This document shows positions 31,605 through 40,662 of a stretch of DNA of 64,000 nucleotides, piece after piece. Position 1 is the first letter of the stretch; every line of letters begins with the position of its first letter. The notes under the pieces are model-generated. The model saw only the letters and a list, made by a program, of their open reading frames with translations, was not told where the DNA came from and did not search any database. Location of the stretch: contig JASGHF010000002.1 of NCBI GenBank assembly GCA_047602465.1, positions 434,001 through 498,000 on the forward strand, given 5' to 3'. The translations under genes were made by a program, and so were the position numbers. The DNA comes from JADZAI01 sp047602465 (GTDB taxonomy: Bacteria; Pseudomonadota; Alphaproteobacteria; Micropepsales; Micropepsaceae).

Positions 31605-32408
31605 ATGACCGACGCCTATATGCGCCTCGACGGCAAGGCCGCCATCGTCACCGGCTCGGCCACCGGCATCGGCGCGGCGGTGGCGCTGAAACTCGCGGCG
31701 CGCGGGGCCAGCGTCGTCGTCAACTACACAAGGAGCCTGAAGGAAGCGGAGGAGACGCAGGCCGGGATTCAGAAGATCGGCGCGCAGTCGATCCTCGTGC
31801 AGGCCGACGTCTCCAACGACGCCGATTGCCGCCGCATGGCGAAGGCGGCGGAAGACGCGTTCGGCCGCATCGACATTCTCGTGAACAATGCCGGCACCAC
31901 GAAAATCGTCGATCATGCCGATCTGGAAGGGCTTTCCAGCGAGGACTGGCTGCGCATCTACCAGACCAACGTGGTCGGCGCGTTCCAGATGATCCGCGCC
32001 TGCGCGCCCGCCATGAAGCGCCAGGGCTATGGCGCGGTGGTCAACGTCTCCTCCATCGCCGGCGTCACCGGCCTCGGCTCGTCCGTCGCCTATGCCGCCT
32101 CCAAAGGCGCGATGAACACCATGACCATCGACCTCGCCCGGGCGCTGGCCCCCGAGATCCGGGTCAACGCCGTCTGCCCCGGCTTCGTCGGCACGCGCTG
32201 GTTCAAGGACGCGCTCGGCCAGGAGGCGCACGACAAGATGGTGGCCGGACAGGTCCGCTCCACGCCGTTGCGCCGTGCGGGCATGCCCGAAGACATCGCC
32301 GAATCGGTCGTCTTCTTCTGCGCCGAGGGCGCCCAGCACATCACCGGCGACTTCCTCATCGTCGATGCCGGCCTGCATCTTTCGATGACACCGACGCGCC
32401 CCAGATGA
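31605..32408 (+). CDS. Short-chain dehydrogenase/reductase
   Basis: A 267-residue classical SDR. The NAD(P)-binding motif TGSATGIG is at residues about 16-23, and NNAG near 95. The catalytic Ser is in VSSIAG near 150 and the YAASK (YxxxK) motif near 163. The C-terminal segment TGDFLIVDAGLHLS has the DAG motif of the 3-oxoacyl-ACP reductase group. It would oxidise or reduce an alcohol or keto group; the substrate is unknown. AAGGAAG lies before the start (GGAAGGAAGTTCACGCC). It stands alone, with the porin gene about 190 bases downstream. Confidence 0.85.
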   Translation: MTDAYMRLDGKAAIVTGSATGIGAAVALKLAARGASVVVNYTRSLKEAEETQAGIQKIGAQSILVQADVSNDADCRRMAKAAEDAFGRIDILVNNAGTTKIVDHADLEGLSSEDWLRIYQTNVVGAFQMIRACAPAMKRQGYGAVVNVSSIAGVTGLGSSVAYAASKGAMNTMTIDLARALAPEIRVNAVCPGFVGTRWFKDALGQEAHDKMVAGQVRSTPLRRAGMPEDIAESVVFFCAEGAQHITGDFLIVDAGLHLSMTPTRPR

Positions 32409-32415
32409 GCATGAA

Positions 32416-32594
32416 TGCACAAATCATGTGCAACAATATGATCTGCTCATATTTAAGGCCATAACTGTCGCCCAAACGACACGGGTTTTTGCATCGCAGC
32501 AATTGAAATCCCGGAAATTCCCCAAAAAGCTGAGGCCATTGCTGCATTGCAGTAGGGCCATGCGGGCTGTCCCGCTCAGATTGAGGGAATGAAC
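32416..32594 (+). promoter_or_regulatory. Upstream region of the first TorF porin with inverted repeats
   Basis: TGCACA-AATCA-TGTGCA is a perfect 6-bp inverted repeat at 32416-32432. Further down, GCAGCAAT (32496-32503) and ATTGCTGC (32538-32545) are perfect 8-bp arms around a 34-base spacer; they extend imperfectly to TGCA...TGCA. The porin start is at 32595 with GAGGGA upstream. These could be operator sites or an mRNA stem. Confidence 0.45.
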
Positions 32595-33281
32595 ATGAAG
32601 CGACTTCTGATGACCGCTGCGGCGGCGGCCTGTCTGGCCGGATCGTCTGTGGCGGAAGACGAAAGCCCCTGGAGCGTCAGCGGCACGATCGGCGTCGCCT
32701 CCAACTACATGTTTCGCGGCATCACCCAGTCGAATGGCGATCCTGCCCTTCAGGCGGGCGTGACGGTCGCCCATAACGGGGGCTTCTATGCCGGCTTCTG
32801 GGGATCGAGCATCGATTTCGGCGATGGCGAGAGCGAGCTCGAGCTTGATCCGTTCATCGGCTATGGCGGCGCGCTGGGCGAGAACACCACCTTCGACCTG
32901 AACATCACCTATTACGGCTATCCCGGCACGCCGAGCGCCTGGGACTACGAGTTCGTGGAGTTCATCGCCGGGATCACCCACGATTTCGGCCCGGTTTCCG
33001 CAGGCATCAAGCTCGCCTATTCGCCCGATTTCTTCGGCGGCACTGGCGATGCCTTCTGGCTGGGCGGCAATCTCACCGTGCCGCTGGGTGAATATTTTGC
33101 GATCTCCGGCAATATCGGCCAGCAATGGCTCGACGAGGATTACGGCGGCGCCGACTATCTGCACTACGATATCGGCATCAGCGCCACTTATCAGAACATC
33201 ACATTCGACGCCCGCTACGTGGCGACCGATCTCAACTCTATCGACGAGGAATTCGTGTTCTCGATCGGCTTCGCGTTCTGA
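32595..33281 (+). CDS. TorF family putative porin (paralogue 1)
   Basis: A 228-residue outer-membrane beta-barrel protein of the TorF group. The signal peptide ends near AAACLAGSSVAEDE. The mature part is a run of alternating beta strands: WSVSGTIGVASNYMFRGITQSNGDPALQAGVTVAHNGGFYAGFWGSSIDFG, repeated turns, and a C-terminal strand ending in F (FVFSIGFAF), as outer-membrane barrels need. YMFRGITQ is a TorF signature. The second ATG (32595) fits GAGGGA better than the first (32589). Its paralogue is the next gene (33597), and each has its own terminator. Confidence 0.85.
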   Translation: MKRLLMTAAAAACLAGSSVAEDESPWSVSGTIGVASNYMFRGITQSNGDPALQAGVTVAHNGGFYAGFWGSSIDFGDGESELELDPFIGYGGALGENTTFDLNITYYGYPGTPSAWDYEFVEFIAGITHDFGPVSAGIKLAYSPDFFGGTGDAFWLGGNLTVPLGEYFAISGNIGQQWLDEDYGGADYLHYDIGISATYQNITFDARYVATDLNSIDEEFVFSIGFAF

Positions 33282-33596
33282 CGCGATCGGCCCGGCGTCG
33301 CGGAAGGCCCGGCCGCGCGCCGGGCCTTCTCGTTATCCATCATGGCGCGAGGGTCACACCCGTCGCCTTTGTGGCATCGGGGCGCAGTCCTGTTACGCAA
33401 ATGCCACAAAAAATGGGAGTGGCTCGGTTGTCTTTCGCCGCAGGAAACCCGACTGTTTTGGCGTTCGGACCATTCCACGACGCCGAGTCCGGTCTTGTTG
33501 CGCTGCGGTGTGGCGTAACGGTCGATTAAGGATATCGGCGGCATTGAAAACGCAAGCTGGGGCTGACGCCCTGTGGCGATAACCAGAGGTGAGGAA
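33282..33596. other. 315-bp gap between the two TorF genes: terminator plus control region
   Basis: After the terminator at 33304 the gap holds a perfect 10-bp inverted repeat, TTTGTGGCAT at 33368-33377 and ATGCCACAAA at 33401-33410, with a 23-base spacer, about 190 bases upstream of the second porin start. No reading frame with a ribosome binding site was found in it. It is likely the promoter/operator region of the second porin. Confidence 0.5.
33304..33328 (+). terminator. Intrinsic terminator after the first TorF gene
   Basis: AAGGCCCGGC and GCCGGGCCTT form a perfect 10-bp stem with loop CGCGC, then CTCGTTATC. It lies 22 bases after the stop. Confidence 0.75.
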
Positions 33597-34301
33597 ATGA
33601 AGAAAATTCTGATGTCTGCGGCATGCGTGGCGGCGTTCGGCGCCGCTCCGGCGATCGCGCAGGATGGCGGCGGGTCCGCCTGGGACATTTCCGGCTCGTT
33701 TGGCGTCGTCAGCGACTACGTCTTCCGCGGCATCTCGCAGACCGGCGGCGACGCGGCCGTCCAGGCCGGCGTCACGATCAGCCACGACAGCGGCTTCTAT
33801 GTCGGCGCCTGGGGTTCCAACGTCGATTTCAACGACGGCGAGACCGATTTCGAACTCGACCTCTATCTCGGCTACGGCGGCTCGCTGGGCGAAAGCACCA
33901 CCTATGACGTGAGCCTCACCTACTATTCGTACCCGAACCAGCCGAGCGGCACGGACTACGACTATTTCGAGTTCATCGCCGGCATCACGCATGATTTCGG
34001 CAACGGTTTCTCGGCCGGCGCCAAGGTCGCCTTCTCGCCCGAGAACTTCGACAACACCGGCAACGCCTTCTGGCTGGGCCTGAACGGCACCTACGCCTTC
34101 AGCGACTGGCTCGCCTTCAGCGCGAATGTCGGTTACGTCGGCCTCGACGACACCTACTATTCCGAAGACAGCTACTTCCACTACGACTTCGGCGCGACCG
34201 TCACCTACGGCATCCTGAGCCTCGACGTGCGCTATGTCGGCACCGACAGCGACGCGATCGACGACGACAAGGTCGTCGGCTCGGCGATCTTCAACTTCTG
34301 A
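33597..34301 (+). CDS. TorF family putative porin (paralogue 2)
   Basis: A 234-residue TorF-type outer-membrane beta-barrel protein. The signal peptide is cleaved near AIAQ-DG. It is followed by WDISGSFGVVSDYVFRGISQTGGDAAVQAGVTISHDSGFYVGAWGSNVDFND, the same layout as the previous gene, and ends in FNF. It shares long stretches of pattern with paralogue 1 (the barrel opening, YGGSLGESTTYD, FIAGITHDFG). Its acidic loops (YYSEDSYF, DAIDDDKV) differ. GAGG precedes the ATG. Its terminator at 34327 is strong. A role in transport of amino acids or other small solutes is likely but not shown. Confidence 0.85.
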   Translation: MKKILMSAACVAAFGAAPAIAQDGGGSAWDISGSFGVVSDYVFRGISQTGGDAAVQAGVTISHDSGFYVGAWGSNVDFNDGETDFELDLYLGYGGSLGESTTYDVSLTYYSYPNQPSGTDYDYFEFIAGITHDFGNGFSAGAKVAFSPENFDNTGNAFWLGLNGTYAFSDWLAFSANVGYVGLDDTYYSEDSYFHYDFGATVTYGILSLDVRYVGTDSDAIDDDKVVGSAIFNF

Positions 34302-34326
34302 TCTCCCTCACGAGGGATCTGTGCAG

Positions 34327-34355
34327 AAGGCCCGGGGCTTCCCCGGGCCTTTTCA
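34327..34355 (+). terminator. Intrinsic terminator after the second TorF gene
   Basis: AAGGCCCGGGG and CCCCGGGCCTT form a perfect 11-bp stem with loop CTT, followed by TTCATTT. It lies 25 bases after the stop and just before the convergent hydrolase stop at 34353. Confidence 0.85.
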
Positions 34356-35126
34356 TTTGGCCAGAAAGGCCGTGACCTCCGCCTTGGTCACCCGGTCGCC
34401 CACCGCGCTCATGTGATCCTTGCCCGGCACCAGCCGCATTTCGGCCCCCGGAATGGCTGCGGCCAGCCGGTCCGGCGGCCCCGTCACGGCGTCACGGTCA
34501 CCGCAAATCACCAGAACCGGTTTTGAAATCCGCCCCAGAGCGGCTGCGTCGAACGCCGTCCGGGGCCGCCGCCAGCACGCCGCCAGGGCGGCTCTGTCGG
34601 CCTTCTGCTGGTCCGCAAAAACCCGGAATGTCAGGGCCGCGCGGTTGGTGATCGTTGCGGGATCTTCGGCCAGAAGCGCCAGCGGCACATCGTCCGCGAA
34701 GTCCGGCCTGGTCAGATAGTTCTCCCCCAGCCCGGCCAGCACCGCCCGCCGGACCCGCCCCGGCGCATCCATCAGCATCCGGATCGCCACCATCGCCCCC
34801 ATCGAATAGCCCACGATATCGGCCTCCGGCACGCCGCAGGCGTCCAGCACCGCCGCCCCGTCGGCGGCCAGCAGCCCCTCGTCATAATCGGCCGGATCGT
34901 GGCTCGCCTCGCTCTGCCCATGGCCGCGATGGTCGAACAGGATCACCCGCCGCCCGGCCTGTGCGAATGTGCGCAGCCACGAGGTCGCCACCCAGTTGGT
35001 CCGCCGGCTGGAGGCGAAGCCATGGATCAGCAGGACCGGCGGCCCGCTTTCCGGCCCCGGCGGCGGCACATCCTCATACACAAGACACAGCACGCCCCCG
35101 CCTGCCCGGCCGACCGTCAATTCCAT
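34353..35126 (-). CDS. Alpha/beta hydrolase
   Basis: A 257-residue alpha/beta-hydrolase. The oxyanion-hole region LLIHGFASSRRTNW lies near residue 33, nucleophile GYSMG near 105, acid Asp in CGDRDAVTGPP near 208 and catalytic His in GKDHMSAVG near 237. The cap region contains DADQ-like helical sequence (RVFADQQKADRAALAACWRR). No signal peptide. It is convergent with the second TorF porin. The substrate is unknown; small esterases and thioesterases are the usual members. Confidence 0.85.
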   Translation of the reverse strand: MELTVGRAGGGVLCLVYEDVPPPGPESGPPVLLIHGFASSRRTNWVATSWLRTFAQAGRRVILFDHRGHGQSEASHDPADYDEGLLAADGAAVLDACGVPEADIVGYSMGAMVAIRMLMDAPGRVRRAVLAGLGENYLTRPDFADDVPLALLAEDPATITNRAALTFRVFADQQKADRAALAACWRRPRTAFDAAALGRISKPVLVICGDRDAVTGPPDRLAAAIPGAEMRLVPGKDHMSAVGDRVTKAEVTAFLAK

Positions 35127-35305
35127 GGCGTCCCTTTCCTGCGTCCGAGGCTTAGACCACCCCGCGGCGGCTGAAAACGCCTGACCTGCCGTGGAAATGC
35201 CACGGTTTCAGTCTTGTGTTTGCGTGAGCGTAAAGTCATTTTGCGCCGCAGTAGATGAGGTGTGACGCGCGCCCTGCCGGCAGCGCGTCCCGGGGGACTT
35301 TTTCC

Positions 35306-36820
35306 ATGTCGCAATTGATGCTGACGCAGATGGGGGCGGCCAGCTCCATCTGGTCTCAGGTGAACGACGTGTTCGTCATCGCGGCCTGGATCGCCTTCGT
35401 GGCGGCCCTGGTCGTCGTCTGCACGCTCGGCATGCACCTGCTGGTGCTGACGATCACCTTCCTGGCGCACAAGCGCAAGGGCGCCCGCCTCGAAGCCGAA
35501 CTGATCGCCCAGCCCATGCCGGCGGTCCTGCCGAGGGTTCTCATCCAGCTTCCGACCTTCAACGAGCCGGGCGTCGTCAACCGCGCGCTCGACGCCGCAG
35601 CGGCGATGGACTGGCCGAAGGACAAGCTCCGCATCCAGCTTCTCGACGACTCCATCGACGGCACCACCGAGATCGCCCGCGCCAAGGTCGAGGAACTGAA
35701 AGCCCGCGGCATCGACGCCGAGGTCATCCACCGCGTGAACCGCGAGGGCTTCAAGGCCGGCGCGCTGAAGAACGGGCTCGAGCACGACGACTGCGAGTTC
35801 GTCGCCATCTTCGACGCCGACTTCATTCCCCCGCCGGACGTGCTGAAGCGCACCATCCCCGCGCTCGTCGCCCATCCGAACTACGCCTATGTCCAGACGC
35901 GCTGGGAGCATCTCAACCGCGACGTGAACCTCCTCACCCGCGCCCAGGCGCTGATGCTCGACGCGCACTTCGCCGTCGAACAGGGCGCGCGCAACTGGTC
36001 GGGCCTGTTCATGCCGTTCAACGGCACCGGCGGCATCTGGCGCCGCGCGGCGATCGACGATGCCGGCGGCTGGGAAGGCGACACGCTCACCGAGGATATC
36101 GATCTGGCCATCCGCGCCGCGATGCGCGGCTGGAAGACGGGCTTTATGCCTTCGATCGCGCTGCCGGGCGAACTGCCGGAATCGGTGCCGGCCTGGCGTC
36201 AGCAGCAGTTCCGCTGGACCAAGGGCTTCACCCAGGTCGCGATGAAGCTGCTGCCGCAGGTCTATCGCTCGCCGAACCTCACTTTCATGCAGAAATTCGC
36301 CATGACCTTCCAGCTGCTGCATGGCTGGGCCTATCCGGCGGGCGCCGTCGCGCTGTTCGCGGCGCTGGCGGCGATGGTGATGACCTCCACCCAGCCCTGG
36401 GGCATCTTCTTCATCGGCGTGTTCTCCACCGTCTTCGGCGGCTGCGCCGTTTTCGCGATGACCATGGTCGGCCAGTGGTCGCTGAAGCGAAAATTCGAGT
36501 TCAAGACGCTCTTCGCCTTCTTCACCATGCTCGCCCTCAATGGCGGCCTCACGCTCTCCAACACGCGCTCCATCTGGGAAGCCCTGCGCGGCACGCCCTC
36601 GGCCTTCGTCCGCACCCCCAAGGGCCGCGAAGCGGCGCTCGACAAGGCGCGCCCGACCAAAGGACATTCGGGCCTTGGCGAACTCTTCCTCGCCGTCGGC
36701 GCGATCGCCATCGCGATCTGGGACGAGGCCTGGTACTCGCCCTTCTTCGCCCTCACGGTGTTCGGCCTCGCCCTCGTCGGCAGCGCCACCCTCACCGCCC
36801 GCCTCAGCCGCCAGGCCTGA
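35306..36820 (+). CDS. Family 2 glycosyltransferase, mannan/cellulose synthase-like
   Basis: A 504-residue membrane glycosyltransferase. The N-terminal transmembrane segment (residues about 20-50) precedes the GT2 domain. That domain has the sequence pattern of processive beta-glycan synthases: LPTFNEPGVVNRALDAAAAMDW, QLLDDSIDGT (first Asp), FDADFIPPPDVL (DxD) and the acid TEDIDLAIRA. The QQQFRWTKG (QxxRW) motif follows near 310, then several transmembrane helices. The pattern is closest to mannan or CslA-like synthases. It makes a cell-surface or exopolysaccharide, exact sugar unknown. The ATG at 35306 follows GGGGGA. A strong terminator follows at 36843. Confidence 0.85.
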   Translation: MSQLMLTQMGAASSIWSQVNDVFVIAAWIAFVAALVVVCTLGMHLLVLTITFLAHKRKGARLEAELIAQPMPAVLPRVLIQLPTFNEPGVVNRALDAAAAMDWPKDKLRIQLLDDSIDGTTEIARAKVEELKARGIDAEVIHRVNREGFKAGALKNGLEHDDCEFVAIFDADFIPPPDVLKRTIPALVAHPNYAYVQTRWEHLNRDVNLLTRAQALMLDAHFAVEQGARNWSGLFMPFNGTGGIWRRAAIDDAGGWEGDTLTEDIDLAIRAAMRGWKTGFMPSIALPGELPESVPAWRQQQFRWTKGFTQVAMKLLPQVYRSPNLTFMQKFAMTFQLLHGWAYPAGAVALFAALAAMVMTSTQPWGIFFIGVFSTVFGGCAVFAMTMVGQWSLKRKFEFKTLFAFFTMLALNGGLTLSNTRSIWEALRGTPSAFVRTPKGREAALDKARPTKGHSGLGELFLAVGAIAIAIWDEAWYSPFFALTVFGLALVGSATLTARLSRQA

Positions 36821-36842
36821 CGCGATCCACCGCCACGATCTG

Positions 36843-36873
36843 AAAGGGCCGGCCTCGCGCCGGCCCTTTTCGT
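36843..36873 (+). terminator. Intrinsic terminator after the GT2 gene
   Basis: AAAGGGCCGGC and GCCGGCCCTTT form a perfect 11-bp stem with loop CTCGC, followed by T-CGTTTGGG. It begins 23 bases after the stop. Confidence 0.85.
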
Positions 36874-37065
36874 TTGGGTTGGCGTCGACACGGCGCTCCG
36901 CCGCCCGGACGCTTCTGCCAACGCCCCACGCGACAGCTACCTCTCACAGAAGTCTCTTTCCCGACGCTTCAGGCCGCGAAGGCTCCCCCGCGCGGCCCAC
37001 CACCGCTCATCGACCACGGCTTCGCCGTCTGCAGAACGCCTTGCAGCATCGCTCGAAAGGCATTC

Positions 37066-37115
<50 letters not shown>

Positions 37116-37334
37116 TTGCTTGGGGTTTCCAGCCCCTCCTCCACCTCCTCTTCCCGGCGATGGCCGGCCTGCCGGCTCTAAAGCCGGTCATCTCGACACC
37201 GTTCCCAAACCGCACAGCCCCAAAGCGCCCCGCGCATTTCAGCCGATACAGGAATGCCGTCAGGCCCATCGACTGTTCGCGCCGCCTGCGAGACGCCGTC
37301 CCGTCCGTCGGAAACCCGCCCGCACCGACAACAA

Positions 37335-37360
37335 AAAGGGCGGCCCGAAGGCCGCCCTTT
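37335..37360 (-). terminator. Intrinsic terminator of the TonB receptor gene (minus strand)
   Basis: AAAGGGCGGCC and GGCCGCCCTTT form a perfect 11-bp stem with loop CGAA. In the minus direction it is followed by TTGTTGTCGG. It lies 29 bases beyond the receptor stop (37389). Confidence 0.8.
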
Positions 37361-37388
37361 CCAGTCCGGCTCGTGAGAGCCGCGATGC

Positions 37389-39915
37389 TTAGAACTTCAG
37401 ACCGACGCTGATCTGGAAGGTCTGCGGCGCGCCGACCGAGAAGCGGGTCGTCTGCGGGCCGCGGATGTTCGGAACGTTGGTGTTCGAAACGTCCGTGTTC
37501 TGCGCGTTCGTGGCCGACGAGATGTTGCCGAGATAGTTCTCGTCGAACAGGTTGATCGCGTTGAGCTGGATGTAGGTGTCTTCGTATCCCAAATCCGTCA
37601 GGTCGTAACGGATATCGGCGTCGAACACCGTATAGCTCTCGGCGATTTCGTCGTTCATGTCGGTCGAGAAGCGGTCGCCGACGAACTTGCCCTGCAGACC
37701 GACGGTGAAGCCGTTGAAGACGTACTGGATACGGCCGCCAACGGTCCATTCCGGCGTTTCGACCAGCTTCTTGCCCTTGGTCCGCAGCGTCGTCGTCGCA
37801 GTCAGGATCAGATCGTCCTGAAGTTCGCTGTCGATATACGACACCGAGCCGTACAGCGTGAGGCCATCGACCGGCGTGTAGGCCGCTTCGAAGTCCCAGC
37901 CCTGCAGATCGACATCGCCGACGTTGCGGTCCACGAAGAAGCCGAGTTCATCGTCGAACGTGTTGACGATGCGGTCGAAAATACTTCGTGCGCCAGATCG
38001 AGGTCGAGATCGTCAGATCCTGGCCCTGATAGCGATAGCCAAGATCGAACGACTGCGTGGTTTCAGGGTTCGCGCGGCTGAACACGATGCCGCCGGCGAT
38101 GGTGGAACGGTTCACCTGATAGAGGCTGTCCGTGCGCGGAGCCGACAGGCCTTCAGCATAGCTCGCGAAGAAGATGTGATTCTCGGCGAACTCATAGCTG
38201 ACGCCCAGGTTCGGCAGCCAGTCGTCATATTTCAGCGTGGCCGAGTAGGGCTGGATGTACTGCGTCGAAGACCCGGCGAACGTCACGTTGCCGGTCACGG
38301 CGTTGGTCGTGGCGATCGGCTGGCTCGTGCAAAGCACGTTGGACGAGCCGTTCTGCGAGTAGCAGTTCTGGTTCAGCTCACGCTCGAAATACGGCAGACG
38401 AACGCCGACGGCGACCTTGAAGCGGTCTTCGAAGAAGCTGCCGTTATAGCTGAGCGAGAACTGGTTCAGCTTGGCGATCGACTTGCGGTCGCGGCTGCGC
38501 AGGATGGAACCGTCAACACCGTAGACCTTGGCGGACTTCATGCCGGCGAAGGGGCTGAACGGGTTGCCGTTGGGGTCGACGGCGCCCATCTCGCCCGTCT
38601 GGCGATGCAGGCCGTAGTCCACGGTATAGGCCGCGCGGATCGTCTGGTTGTCGTCCAGATCGTAGATCAGCGAGGCCGTCATGCCGTAGCGATAGGTTTT
38701 GGTATTGCTCGGCTGGTAGAGGCGGACGGTGTCCAGGAGGTCGCCGTCGCCGTTCAGGTCGCGGCCGGGACCAGCGAACACGCCGCCCGACTGGCCACGC
38801 AGACGTCCGTCCGTCTCCGCAATCGTCGTCGTGCCGCCGCCATTGGCCAGCGTGTACTGGAAGCTCGGATCGACCGTGAGGCGCAGCGAGTTGGTCAGCT
38901 TGAAGCTGGACTGGATGCGCACGTTGCCCGTGTTCGACGGGTTGATGCGCAGCCCGTAATAGTTGGTGCAGCTCGCAGTGTTCGCCGGGTTGTCATTGGC
39001 CGACAGATAAGCGCCGCCACCCGTACCGAACGTCGTTGCGTTGTCATTGTCTATCGCACCGGTCGTCGGCGCGTCGAGCGTGCAGGTCGCCAGGTTGTCG
39101 TAGTCGTAGCCGTAGAACGCGATCTCGTTGAGCGTCAGGTTACGATACTGGTTGTTGCGGTTCTCGTTGTAGTGGCCGGCGATCGAGATGAAGTTGCCGT
39201 CGCCGCCGAGATCCTGATGGAATTTCAGGTTGGCCTGCTTTTTCTCGAGCTGACCGGGGCCTTTGAACTTGTCGTACTTCTGGTACGAACCAGCCGCCCA
39301 GGCGGTGGTGCCCCAGGGGCCGAACTCACCGGTATCCGCGCTGAGGAACAGGCGCGAGTAGTCGAAGCTGCCATACGAGCCGGTCATCCGCACGCCGAAC
39401 TCGTCGTCCGGACGGCGCGAGCCGATGTTGATCGTGCCGCCGGTCGCCGAAGCCGTCGGGCTGTCGACGTCGGTGGTGCCGAGATTGACGGTCGCGCGCT
39501 GGATCAGCTCGGCGTCGATCTGCTGGTTGTAGTAGCTGGCATAGTTGCCGGTGTCGTTGAGCGGAATGCCGTCCTGCGTCAGCGAGATACGGTTGCCGTC
39601 GAAGCCACGCATGCGGATGTTGCCGCCGCTCGAACCATAGGGGTCCGAGTTCACGAAGTTCACGCCGGGCAACAGGTTGATCAGCTGACCGATCGTCTGG
39701 CCCGCGGCCTGCGTCTTCACATAGTCCTGGCTGATGGCCGAACGGGCCTTCGGAATCTTCTCCTTGCCCAGCAGACCGCCCTTGGGCTTCACCGCGCCGC
39801 GCACGATGATCGTTTCTTCGGCCTCGGTGCCGGTCGACTGCGCGAAGGCAGGAATGACAGCAGCCATCGCAAGAACAGACAGCGACGCGCTGCCCAGCAA
39901 CACTTTAAACTTCAT
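37389..39915 (-). pseudogene. TonB-dependent receptor with a one-base frameshift near its C-terminal third
   Basis: Coding for about 841 residues if one base is removed. The signal peptide (MKFKVLLGSASLSVLAMAAVIPAFAQ) is followed by a plug domain (ETIIVRGAVKPKGG...LINLLPGVNFVNSDPYGSSGGNIRMRGFDGNRISLTQDGIPLND) and a long beta-barrel. The frame from 39915 stops at 37948. At four A's (37978-37981 on the plus strand) the sequence moves out of frame; homology continues as RNVGDVDLQGWDFEAAYTPVDGL and ends with a C-terminal FQISVGLKF. Removing one A restores a full receptor. The GGGGG ribosome binding site is present. Such receptors import siderophores, vitamin B12 or glycans; the ligand is unknown. 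Confidence 0.85.
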
Positions 39916-40300
39916 TTTTTAGCCCCCAACGGTTTGGACGTGGCGCGTCGTCGTGACGATCACGCCCGCATGGCACCCCATTGCCTTCGCCGCTTTACGC
40001 TTATGTGACAGTTCAGCGATTCTGAACCGCAGATGCTGTGGATAACGCGATAAGACACGGTGTGTGTCTTTTGCGCCGCAACATGATTCCAGCTATCGCC
40101 AAGATCTTGGGCGGATTGAAAAATTCGGCCCCCACCGTTGCGCCTCCGCCGGGAAATCATGGCGCCGCGCGCGGGTGCCTGAACAGCGCCGTGAAAAGCC
40201 CCGGAAAACGGGGCGGCACAAATTTTAACGACGGCGCGGAACCCGGTTCCACGAAGCGGCGTTCTTATCCCCGACACGTTCAGTTCGAGGGATGAAACCC
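39916..40300. other. 385-bp gap upstream of the TonB receptor and of the 25-residue gene
   Basis: The gap separates the minus-strand receptor from a plus-strand 25-codon gene, so it probably holds both promoters. It contains an inverted repeat AAGACAC-GGTGT-GTGTCTT (40052-40070) and a GCCCCG-GAAAA-CGGGGC hairpin (40198-40214). No other supported coding frame is present. Confidence 0.5.
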
Positions 40301-40378
40301 ATGAAAAGCGCTCTTCTCTGGCTGGTCGGCATTCCGATCCCTCTGATCATCATCGCGAATCTCGCCGGCTGGCTCTAG
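40301..40378 (+). CDS. Tiny single-pass membrane protein (25 residues)
   Basis: The frame reads MKSALLWLVGIPIPLIIIA followed by NLAGWL and a stop. It is almost wholly hydrophobic and has a short Lys-containing N-terminus. GAGGG lies nine bases before the start. A good terminator follows at 40441. The IPIPLIII pattern is like very small conserved membrane proteins of other bacteria (from memory). It is too short for usual gene calling; real expression needs checking. Confidence 0.55.
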   Translation: MKSALLWLVGIPIPLIIIANLAGWL

Positions 40379-40440
40379 CTCCCCCGCGCGCCAGCGGTTG
40401 AGTAAGGCCCAGGTCGCCCCCGCCCTGAGGCCTTCCCAAG

Positions 40441-40471
40441 AAAAGCCGTCTCGCCCCGCGAGGCGGCTTTT
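40441..40471 (+). terminator. Intrinsic terminator after the 25-residue gene
   Basis: AAAAGCCGTCTCG and CGAGGCGGCTTTT pair over 13 bp with one G-T pair and loop CCCCG, ending in TTTT. It lies 62 bases after the stop at 40378 and 23 bases before the end of the tRNA gene (minus strand). Confidence 0.8.
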
Positions 40472-40493
40472 CTGCGTCTGGGTCTGATTCGCG

Positions 40494-40578
40494 TGGTGAC
40501 CCCTGCCGGACTTGAACCGGCACGCCTTGCGGCAGCGGATTTTAAGTCCGATGCGTCTACCAATTCCGCCAAGGGGTC
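40494..40578 (-). tRNA. tRNA-Leu(UAA)
   Basis: On the minus strand GACCCCT pairs with AGGGGTC as the 7-bp acceptor stem, followed by A and an encoded CCA. The D arm region TGGCGG...AATTGGTAGACGC, anticodon loop CTTAAAA (anticodon UAA, 5' to 3'), a class II long variable arm (CTGCCGCAAGGCG) and the T arm GCCGGTTCAAGTCCGGC are all present. Length 85 bases, as expected for a leucine tRNA. The stop of the 25-residue gene and its terminator lie on the other strand downstream. Confidence 0.95.
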
Positions 40579-40662
40579 GCGCCCCGCATGGGCGATGAAA
40601 CCCCCGGGGTCGTCAAGCTGCCCGTCAGCAGGCCCCGTCAGGCAGGTGACGGGATGCGGCGC

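Noticed and set aside
37924..40008. Long plus-strand open frame (694 codons) opposite the TonB receptor
   Set aside because: It is the antisense shadow of a motif-rich receptor gene, with the Arg/Val/Gly-heavy composition typical of such shadows and no ribosome binding site.
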